A stretch of DNA of 6,009 nucleotides. Source: an uncultured Erysipelotrichaceae bacterium (lineage in GTDB: Bacteria; Bacillota_I; Bacilli_A; Erysipelotrichales; Erysipelotrichaceae). Location of the stretch: contig OMUX01000058.1 of assembly GCA_900314345.1 (NCBI GenBank), positions 1 to 6,009 of the forward strand, read 5' to 3'. The position numbers and the translations under genes are program-made. Below the pieces are notes generated by a model, which ran no database searches, was not told the DNA's origin, and saw only the letters and a list, made by a program, of their open reading frames with translations. Below are positions 1-4,606 of this stretch, in pieces. Within the stretch, counting starts at the first letter, position 1. Every line of letters starts with the position of its first letter.

Positions 1-1374
1 CTTCGCCATCAGTCCATACGAATGATTGGATCCCTCTGTCATGGCCTTCATACAATGCATCTTGGCGAGATTCAGATTCCTGGGAACACCTTCTCCATAG
101 AATTCCATCTGTGCCATTCTGTGCTGGATAGAGCCCGCTATAAGGCCTCTCTCATTGCTGACCAGTAAATCCTCATACCGCTTATAGATTTCTTTCAGAT
201 CAGCCTGATTTGGGCTTCTGCGGCCATTCAGCAGTTCCTTATGCCTCTCAACAGTCATCCGGTATTCTTCAGCCCGTGAGTCTGTCAGACCATCCAGCTC
301 CGCTGCTTCTTCATCGCCCATCCAGCTGATCAGTTCTACCTTTGAGACTGTCGCTTTAAACGGTCTCTGATTCGAGAACTGCTTAATCTCCTGCAGGATA
401 ATATTCCCGATCTCCTTGTACAGTTTCTTCAGCTCAGTGGTTTTGATCGTGCTGTCTCCGGCATCATTTTTCATTGCCTGATCCAACGGTTCCAGAGCTT
501 TCAGGTATTCTTCATATAACGGACTCAGCCGGTCTGTCTTAAGCAGATCATCGGTTATGCGATCGATCGTATCGCGATACGGAATCATAGCGGATGACCC
601 GTACTGAAGCCGGCCTATTTTCGGAAGAATTCCGGCAAGGGCCTGTATGCTGTCGATCTTCGACATATCCACTTCATGCAGCACTTCCATTATTTCCGCT
701 TTTTCCTGATCCTTCAGATTAAACTGCGTTTCATAATCGTTCCCTGTCAGATCACGAATCGTCTGCCTCACTGTCATTTCCTTGGCGATGATCTGTTTCA
801 AGGACTTCATCTGCTTTTCCGTGAAGGCTCCGCGATCTCTTGTATGAACCTTTTCCATGAAGATCACATGCATATGAGGATGCTGTTTGTTATTGTGATA
901 ATCCATCCACCAAAGCATATTCTTCGGGTCAAACCCGACCTTCTTAAAGAACTGCGGCAGTATCTTTTCGATCACCGCCGCATAATCTGCCGCATGGTAC
1001 AGAAGGTTCTTATGCGCCTCATCATAGGACTCCAGGGAAATCACCATATCCCAGATCAGATCACCCGGTTTACTGAAGGCTTCGGTCCCCTGCCGGCGGA
1101 GTTCTTTTCTTTTTTCCGCTGTCAGCACCCCGAGAGAGGAAACCGTTGCGCCAGTCGAAGCCTCCTCCCTGGATGTATATCCGAGAAAGCCATCATCAAA
1201 GAATGTCAGCTGATCTCTCACATTCTCCTCTACGGCATCCTTTCTTCCGGTATAGTCCATATAGCCATTTGAACCGAAGATCATTTTCGCATTCATGGTT
1301 CCCTTAAAGCGCGAGTTCTTTGGCGCAGGTTTCCCCCATTCAAAAAAGCGGACGGTATCAATGATCTTCGGCAT
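1..1374 (-). CDS. MobL-type (MOBP class) relaxase with C-terminal Sel1-like repeat, 3' end outside window
   Basis: The frame is open from an ATG at 1374 to the left edge (458 codons, no stop), so the C-terminus is missing. Relaxases nick the transferred strand at oriT and stay covalently bound to its 5' end. Residues 35-46 (SNGYMDYTGRKD) resemble the N-terminal motif of MobL relaxases; Y38 or Y41 is the likely nucleophile, though I cannot tell which. Residues 155-175 contain WWMDYHNNKQHPHMHVIF, a three-histidine metal motif with H165, H167 and H169. The middle (about 180-390) is charged and helical. Residues 398-458 fit a Sel1-like repeat (AQMEFYGEGVPRNLNLAKMH, then KAMTEGSNHSYGLMAK), and further repeats probably follow beyond the window. 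The start is supported by AAAGGAT about nine bases upstream. The gene overlaps the coiled-coil gene by 17 bp, suggesting translational coupling. The relaxase call is firm; the exact subfamily is from recall of motifs. Confidence 0.92.
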   Translation of the reverse strand, partial: MPKIIDTVRFFEWGKPAPKNSRFKGTMNAKMIFGSNGYMDYTGRKDAVEENVRDQLTFFDDGFLGYTSREEASTGATVSSLGVLTAEKRKELRRQGTEAFSKPGDLIWDMVISLESYDEAHKNLLYHAADYAAVIEKILPQFFKKVGFDPKNMLWWMDYHNNKQHPHMHVIFMEKVHTRDRGAFTEKQMKSLKQIIAKEMTVRQTIRDLTGNDYETQFNLKDQEKAEIMEVLHEVDMSKIDSIQALAGILPKIGRLQYGSSAMIPYRDTIDRITDDLLKTDRLSPLYEEYLKALEPLDQAMKNDAGDSTIKTTELKKLYKEIGNIILQEIKQFSNQRPFKATVSKVELISWMGDEEAAELDGLTDSRAEEYRMTVERHKELLNGRRSPNQADLKEIYKRYEDLLVSNERGLIAGSIQHRMAQMEFYGEGVPRNLNLAKMHCMKAMTEGSNHSYGLMAK

Positions 1375-1612
1375 TGCCGGTATCCTTTTCCCCCGTTCCG
1401 CTGATCGCCCGGTTCAGCTCATTTTCCAGTGCACTCATTCTTCTTTCAAAATCCTCTTCCAGCTTTACCGCCTGGCGCAGGCTTCTCTCCATAATCAGGC
1501 GCTGTTTCTTCAGAGAATCCAGTTCCTGCCTATCTAGGTCGATTTCCGCAGTCAGTTCCTGTTCCCTTTGTCGGATCCTGTCCAGATTCTTTCTGATCTC
1601 GTTGCTGTTCAT
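1358..1612 (-). CDS. Small coiled-coil protein, possible relaxase accessory factor
   Basis: This gene encodes an 84-aa protein. Residues 4-70 are a nearly proline- and glycine-free, strongly charged helix with heptad-like spacing (NLDRIRQREQELTAEIDLDR, then ELDSLKKQRLIMERSL), as expected of a dimeric coiled coil. The tail (GTGEKDTGNAEDH) looks disordered. There is no signal peptide or membrane segment. I chose the ATG at 1612, which overlaps the upstream stop as ATGA and has AAGGG eight bases upstream; an in-frame GTG at 1621 is possible but unnecessary. The gene overlaps the relaxase start by 17 bp. I do not recognise a named family. Its position directly before a relaxase suggests a role at oriT or in the relaxosome, similar in place, but not demonstrably in sequence, to small accessory proteins such as PcfF or MobC. 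That role is inference only. Confidence 0.8.
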   Translation of the reverse strand: MNSNEIRKNLDRIRQREQELTAEIDLDRQELDSLKKQRLIMERSLRQAVKLEEDFERRMSALENELNRAISGTGEKDTGNAEDH

Positions 1613-1920
1613 AAGCACCACCCTTCATAACTGAGTTCATTTTCATCCAGATACTCTATTTCCACCGGCTGTTTCTCACCCAGCTGCATCGGCACCAGTT
1701 CTTTTAACAGATCTTTCCGGATATACGAGTCCACTCTGTCCAGAAATCCTCCGGTAAATGATTTTGCAATCATATTGTCCAGACCATCTGTTATGACCGT
1801 GTCATGTTGTCGGTTGATCATAATGAAAGAGGCGATGTTCTCCATCGTCCCCTCAAAGTACTGTCCGCCGGTATGATAACCCTTATTATCAAACACATAT
1901 CCGATTACTGTTTCTGCCAT
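1609..1920 (-). CDS. Hypothetical protein of a transfer operon (103 aa)
   Basis: This is a soluble, acidic 103-aa protein of unknown function. The N-terminal half (METVIGYVFDNKG-like, then GGQYFEGTMENIASFIMINR) reads as mixed alpha/beta. The second half contains GGFLDRVDSYIRKDLLKELV followed by PMQLGEKQPVEIEYLDENEL. There is no signal peptide or transmembrane segment. The frame also has an ATG at 1926 that overlaps the PcfJ stop, but GGGAGG (1927-1932) touches that ATG with no spacer and sits six bases before the second ATG at 1920. I therefore prefer 1920, which leaves a 2-bp gap to the PcfJ-like gene. The stop overlaps the next start as ATGA. I have the impression that similar small proteins occur in conjugative elements of gut Bacillota, but cannot name a family. 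Existence of the gene is well supported; function is unknown. Confidence 0.83.
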   Translation of the reverse strand: MAETVIGYVFDNKGYHTGGQYFEGTMENIASFIMINRQHDTVITDGLDNMIAKSFTGGFLDRVDSYIRKDLLKELVPMQLGEKQPVEIEYLDENELSYEGWCL

Positions 1921-1922
1921 TT

Positions 1923-3746
1923 TCATCCTCCCATAACATACGCATTCCTGCCTGCAACATAGTCTTCCACACAGTGCCTCATCGCCTCATCCAGCTGTGG
2001 ATAGTCTTTCCGGTAATCTTCCATCCATTCAGCAATCAGTTCATAATCACTGCCGTCAAGCAGATAATCATATTCCAGTTCTTCTGCTTTCTTCTGAAGT
2101 CCCAGGATCAGATTCACTTCTTCCTGCGGCTGATCTGCAGACTGTGCTTCCGCTTTGGGGCAATTTGCCCCAAGCATCTCCTGGATGCTGTGGAAATGCT
2201 GTTTCTTCTTTTCCTGAACCAGTCCCATCCATCGCTCCAGAAACTCATTCTGCTTCTTATCCGTTACCGGCTGATTGAAAGCCAGGAACTTCTGACGGAT
2301 CCGGTCACATTCCGGATTGATCTCCACTGTGATCAGGGATCTGTTCGGGCGAGCTGTCTCACGCATGACATAGATCAGGGACTGATGATTGATGATTCTC
2401 TGTCCGTAAGAGCCTACACAGTTTCGCTGCTGTTTAGCTTCATCGATCAGATCCGAATGATTCCGGATCCCGCGGATAAAGAAAACATCTTCCGAATAAT
2501 CATTCTCCGAAAGATATTCACAGGCATTCTCCATTTTCTTCTCCAGAATCTCATCACGCTTTTCCCGTATTGTCCTGGCTGTCACGTCGTGCTCCCGTTT
2601 CAGACTGTCCGAGTCGATCCGGGGTTGGATCTCCAACTGCTCGCACATGCTCAGGTAATCGTTCAGCAGAGGGAATGCTTCTCTTGCGCTGATTGCCTGG
2701 AAGGTATCCAGCCGCTGCAGATAGTTCATCAGCGTATGCCAGGTAAATACCGGCTTACCGCTGTGCCTGCGGTTCAGGATGGAATTGACGGTCTTCAGAT
2801 CATCCGCGTCAAAATGCATCCAGTATGCCTGTTCTATGGTTTCCTTCGTAAGCTTCCCGGTCTTTGCCATCTTCCGATACACATCCCAGATCTCGAGGTC
2901 TGTTTCACCGCGGAGCGTAGTATAGACATCCTTGGAAGTCTTGAATATGTTTTTGAGTTTCGTCCCCGGCTGCGTCAGCCGGTTGAATGCATCGATCTCT
3001 TTTGTCTGCCGCCAGAATCCCCGGATCCCGTTCTCTACGAAGTCATATCCTGCTTTGATCAGCTGTTCCAGCTGCGGACACGTAAAGAACAGAAGCGGAT
3101 TCGTACAGTCATACTGTCTTGCCGTTTCCATCCCATATGGATTGGTTCTCTCCAGAATATCCCACAGATCAAGTTCACTGTTCAGCAGCATATAACTACC
3201 CGGCTCCGGGTATTTGGCAAACACTTTCCATTTGCTGAACTCCATCTTTTCCAGCATGACGGGATGTTCGAAATCTACAGATCGGCCATCCGCATAATCT
3301 CTGGCCGACTGGTAAGAAATATACAGCGGCTTGTTGAAGTACATTGTTATCCTGTTTGACCACGGAACACCGTTCTGATCCACATAGATCAATGTCGTAT
3401 TCAGATCCTTCTGGGAAGATGGCAGTTCCAGGCAGCTTGCTGAATTCCGCGGTCGCCGGTCAGAAACAATCAGGCGATTCCGTACTGCAGCAGCATACAC
3501 ATTTGATCTCCAGCCGGCAGGTATTCGAAACAACGGCTCTTCATCCTTTATTCCTTTTAGCTTTGCGGCAGACACTGTGAACTGTTCCAATGTGCCTGTA
3601 CCGCTTAATTCCATCAGCACATCTGGCGGATTTACATTACCGACTTCAACCACGCCTTTCACGACGCTCTTTCCAAGCTTATTGGTTACTACCGGCATCT
3701 CGTCCAGGATATCGAACAATGTCATTTGCCTGTTTATTTCAGTCAT
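1923..3746 (-). CDS. PcfJ-family conjugative element protein
   Basis: This is a 607-aa soluble protein. The PcfJ-type signature lies in the C-terminal half: LIDEAKQQRNCVGSYGQRI (residues about 433-451) followed by SLIYVMRE, then RSLITVEINPECDRIRQKFL and a FNQPV motif, ending near 515. The family is named after PcfJ of enterococcal plasmid pCF10 and is common on Gram-positive conjugative elements; its biochemical role is not established as far as I know. The N-terminus starts with MTLFDILDE after seven residues. Residues 526-532 (GANCPKA) are encoded by an in-frame copy of the GGGGCAATTTGCCCC palindrome and sit in a linker before a C-terminal helical tail (545-607). The ATG at 3746 is immediately preceded by an in-frame TGA, so the frame cannot extend further; its ribosome binding site is poor (GGTGAG only three bases away). 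A second ATG at 3725 is an alternative start. The downstream gene begins 2 bp after the stop. Confidence 0.92.
   Translation of the reverse strand: MTEINRQMTLFDILDEMPVVTNKLGKSVVKGVVEVGNVNPPDVLMELSGTGTLEQFTVSAAKLKGIKDEEPLFRIPAGWRSNVYAAAVRNRLIVSDRRPRNSASCLELPSSQKDLNTTLIYVDQNGVPWSNRITMYFNKPLYISYQSARDYADGRSVDFEHPVMLEKMEFSKWKVFAKYPEPGSYMLLNSELDLWDILERTNPYGMETARQYDCTNPLLFFTCPQLEQLIKAGYDFVENGIRGFWRQTKEIDAFNRLTQPGTKLKNIFKTSKDVYTTLRGETDLEIWDVYRKMAKTGKLTKETIEQAYWMHFDADDLKTVNSILNRRHSGKPVFTWHTLMNYLQRLDTFQAISAREAFPLLNDYLSMCEQLEIQPRIDSDSLKREHDVTARTIREKRDEILEKKMENACEYLSENDYSEDVFFIRGIRNHSDLIDEAKQQRNCVGSYGQRIINHQSLIYVMRETARPNRSLITVEINPECDRIRQKFLAFNQPVTDKKQNEFLERWMGLVQEKKKQHFHSIQEMLGANCPKAEAQSADQPQEEVNLILGLQKKAEELEYDYLLDGSDYELIAEWMEDYRKDYPQLDEAMRHCVEDYVAGRNAYVMGG
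2155..2173. repeat. GC-rich palindrome copy 1, inside the PcfJ-like gene
   Basis: The core GGGGCAATTTGCCCC spans 2157-2171: two perfect 7-bp arms around one T. Here the arms extend to 9 bp (TTGGGGCAA / TTGCCCCAA). The copy lies in frame in the coding region and yields the peptide LGANCPK on the minus strand. Two other copies of the same core are at 3890 and 4383. Confidence 0.9.
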
Positions 3747-3750
3747 TCAC

Positions 3751-3813
3751 TCACCATAAAAGGGAATGCACATTCATATCACTGAAGTACATTCCCTTCC
3801 CTTTGGTCATCAT
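3751..3813 (-). CDS. Possible 20-aa leader ORF before the PcfJ-like gene (tentative)
   Basis: A short frame begins with ATG ATG at 3813 and reads MMTKGKGMYFSDMNVHSLLW, ending with TGA at 3751-3753, four bases before the PcfJ-like ATG. GGAAGG (3824-3829) lies ten bases upstream, a somewhat long but usable spacing. Its codons run through the hairpin at 3760-3798, so a translating ribosome would melt that hairpin and end next to the start codon of the following gene, which itself has a weak ribosome binding site. This is compatible with a leader peptide or coupling ORF, but a 20-codon frame is easily produced by chance. Confidence 0.22.
   Translation of the reverse strand: MMTKGKGMYFSDMNVHSLLW
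3760..3798 (-). promoter_or_regulatory. Long hairpin in the 5' leader of the PcfJ-like gene
   Basis: The arms AAGGGAATGCAC (3760-3771) and GTACATTCCCTT (3787-3798) pair over 12 positions with one G/T wobble. An inner TTCA/TGAA pair extends the stem, leaving a 6-nt loop. On the minus-strand transcript the hairpin ends in CCCTTTTATGG, 14 bases before the start codon. The run of only four T makes a strong intrinsic terminator unlikely; an attenuator, an RNA-stability element or a protein site is equally possible. The pairing itself is seen directly. Confidence 0.6.
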
Positions 3814-3889
3814 TGCAGATCATCCTTCCTGTCTCAGACGGTTTCATCCATCTCCGACCGGCACCTGCAACCATGCCATCTTATTCCCC

Positions 3890-3904
3890 GGGGCAATTTG
3901 CCCC
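3890..3904. repeat. GC-rich palindrome copy 2, just after the RHH gene
   Basis: This is a perfect copy of GGGGCAATTTGCCCC, lying four bases past the TAG stop of the RHH gene on its transcript. On the minus strand it shares the 20-mer TTGGGGCAAATTGCCCCGGG with copy 3. There is no T-tract after it, so I do not call it a terminator. Confidence 0.9.
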
Positions 3905-3908
3905 AAGG

Positions 3909-4364
3909 CTACATCAGTTCTTCATCTTCAGCTTCCGGATTCTTCACCCGCATCTCTCTTGCCACCTTCTCCGGTATCAGGATGTCCCACGGCAGCGTCA
4001 TGTACAGCAGCCGCTCAACACCATCCTTTGCCCGGTCGATATTCAGTCCCTTGCACAGAAGCCTCATATATTCCTTTGATTCCCGCGCAAGGATATTCGT
4101 TGCGTTGAGTGACCGGATGAAACCGGACATATACTTCCTGAAGACTCTTTCAAATACGATCTCCAGTCTCTGCATATATGGATCATTGCAGTTATCCGCA
4201 AGTACGGAAAGATAATAGCTTTCGATTGCATCCGTTATGATCTCGGATTTCCCTTTCGGTTTGCGGTTCATCTTTACTGCTGTTTCCTGATCAAGCTGCA
4301 TCAGATGGGTCAGTTTACTCTGTATTTCATCAGAGACCCGGAATGTCATCACTTCTTTTGTCAC
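3909..4364 (-). CDS. Ribbon-helix-helix DNA-binding protein, likely oriT-binding or autoregulatory
   Basis: This is a 151-aa protein. Residues 4-55 have the ribbon-helix-helix layout: a short strand (EVMTFRV), a first helix (SDEIQSKLTHLMQL), a basic linker (KMNRKPKGK) and a second helix (SEIITDAIESYYLSVL). In this fold the paired strands of a dimer enter the DNA major groove. Residues 60-151 form a longer helical extension ending in an acidic tail (NPEAEDEELM), which could bind partners such as the relaxase. I chose the GTG at 4364 because GGGAGG at 4377-4382 precedes it by 12 bases; the ATG at 4349 is an alternative, and the frame upstream to 4436 runs through the palindrome and is probably untranslated. 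The gene follows a 242-bp repeat-rich region, its likely target. Such proteins act as relaxosome accessory factors, plasmid repressors or partition proteins; the relaxase nearby favours the first two. Confidence 0.83.
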   Translation of the reverse strand: MTKEVMTFRVSDEIQSKLTHLMQLDQETAVKMNRKPKGKSEIITDAIESYYLSVLADNCNDPYMQRLEIVFERVFRKYMSGFIRSLNATNILARESKEYMRLLCKGLNIDRAKDGVERLLYMTLPWDILIPEKVAREMRVKNPEAEDEELM

Positions 4365-4376
4365 AAATAAACCGTT

Positions 4377-4382
4377 CCTCCC
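4377..4382 (-). promoter_or_regulatory. Ribosome binding site of the RHH gene
   Basis: GGGAGG on the minus strand lies 12 bases before the GTG start at 4364. It directly abuts palindrome copy 3 with no gap, so a hairpin or bound protein there could affect ribosome access. This site decides the choice of a GTG start over the upstream ATG at 4436. Confidence 0.65.
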
Positions 4383-4397
4383 GGGGCAATTTGCCCC
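4383..4397. repeat. GC-rich palindrome copy 3, abutting the RHH ribosome binding site
   Basis: This is a perfect GGGGCAATTTGCCCC. On the minus strand its last C is followed immediately by GGGAGG. Together with copy 2 it brackets the RHH gene. On the other side, after an eight-base A-rich spacer, lies the 11-bp-phased heptad array. Confidence 0.9.
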
Positions 4398-4405
4398 AAA
4401 AACAT

Positions 4406-4468
4406 GTAATACGCCCGTATCACAGCACCAGTGCATTCTGTATCACGGCAGTAATACCTGCGTAATAC
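4406..4468 (+). repeat. Array of GTAWYAC heptads phased at about one helical turn
   Basis: The heptads are GTAATAC at 4406, GTATCAC at 4417, GTATCAC at 4440, GTAATAC at 4451 and GTAATAC at 4462. Start-to-start distances are 11, 23, 11 and 11 bp, so all lie roughly on one face of the helix. Longer similarity is visible (GTATCACAGCA, GTATCACGGCA, GTAATACCTGC, GTAATACGTCA). Weaker relatives follow at 4485 (TTATCAC), and GTAATAC recurs at 4530 inside the inverted repeat. Same-strand phased repeats upstream of an RHH gene are expected of a cooperative binding site. The TATCAC core recalls the WATCACW heptads bound by the RHH regulator omega of pSM19035, but the spacing differs. Confidence 0.72.
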
Positions 4469-4584
4469 GTCATTATCCGCTTTGTTATCACCAAACTGCC
4501 CGTTGGGCTGTTCTGCTCAGGAGGATTTTGTAATACAAAATCCCTTATCCTGCTATAAATAGTAAAATCTCCTTTTCGCCTCAT
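4420..4584 (-). other. 54-codon open frame of doubtful coding status
   Basis: The frame begins with ATG at 4584 and ends with TGA at 4420-4422. It reads MRRKGDFTIYSRIRDFVLQN and ends TYYAGITAVIQNALVL. It is preceded only by a weak AGG and lies across the inverted repeat and the phased heptads. No family is recognised. I think it is more likely an accidental opening in a cis-acting region than a gene, but nothing in the sequence excludes it. Confidence 0.2.
4518..4553 (+). other. Candidate origin of transfer: inverted repeat plus MOBP-like nick motif
   Basis: The perfect 10-bp arms GGATTTTGTA (4523-4532) and TACAAAATCC (4534-4543) flank a single A. Outer CAGGA (4518-4522) and TCCTG (4548-4552) can also pair around a CTTA bulge. 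Three bases after the inner repeat, TATCCTGC (4546-4553) matches the YATCCTGY nick consensus known from RP4-, R64- and Ti-type MOBP systems, where cleavage follows the G. The order inverted repeat, short spacer, nick, with a relaxase and a DNA-binding protein encoded nearby, fits a MOBP oriT. If right, the plus strand would be cut between 4552 and 4553 and the CHAP-gene side would lead transfer. The match is short, and another chance match exists at about 384-391. Confidence 0.45.
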
Positions 4585-4592
4585 TCTGGCAG

Positions 4593-4605
4593 CCTGTCAG
4601 ACAGG
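4593..4605. repeat. Short palindrome just after the CHAP gene stop
   Basis: CCTGTC and GACAGG, 6 bp each, flank one base directly downstream of the CHAP gene stop codon. There is no T-tract, so an intrinsic terminator is not supported. It may be part of the neighbouring cis-acting region or simply chance. Confidence 0.4.
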
Positions 4606-4606
4606 A

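Noticed and set aside
384..391. Second YATCCTGY match (minus strand, TATCCTGC)
   Set aside because: It lies inside the relaxase coding sequence with no adjacent inverted repeat, so it is probably chance; it does show that the motif alone is not decisive.
676..1272. 198-codon plus-strand frame
   Set aside because: It is antisense to the relaxase, whose minus-strand frame carries the HPHMH motif and a good start; the plus-strand product has no recognisable features.
1974..3359. 461-codon open frame on the plus strand
   Set aside because: It lies wholly opposite the PcfJ-like gene, has a low-complexity Leu/Ile/Phe/Cys-rich translation typical of antisense frames, and has no domain I recognise.
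3760..3798. Hairpin as a Rho-independent terminator for the RHH gene
   Set aside because: Only four T follow the stem on the transcript and the element sits 14 bases before the next start codon, so I call it a regulatory hairpin instead.
4406..4468. CRISPR array
   Set aside because: The units are 7-11 bp with almost no spacers between them, far too short for CRISPR repeats.
4365..4606. Sigma-70 promoter for the RHH gene
   Set aside because: AT-rich hexamers such as GATAAT near 4473 exist, but I found no -35 partner at a proper spacing that I would defend.
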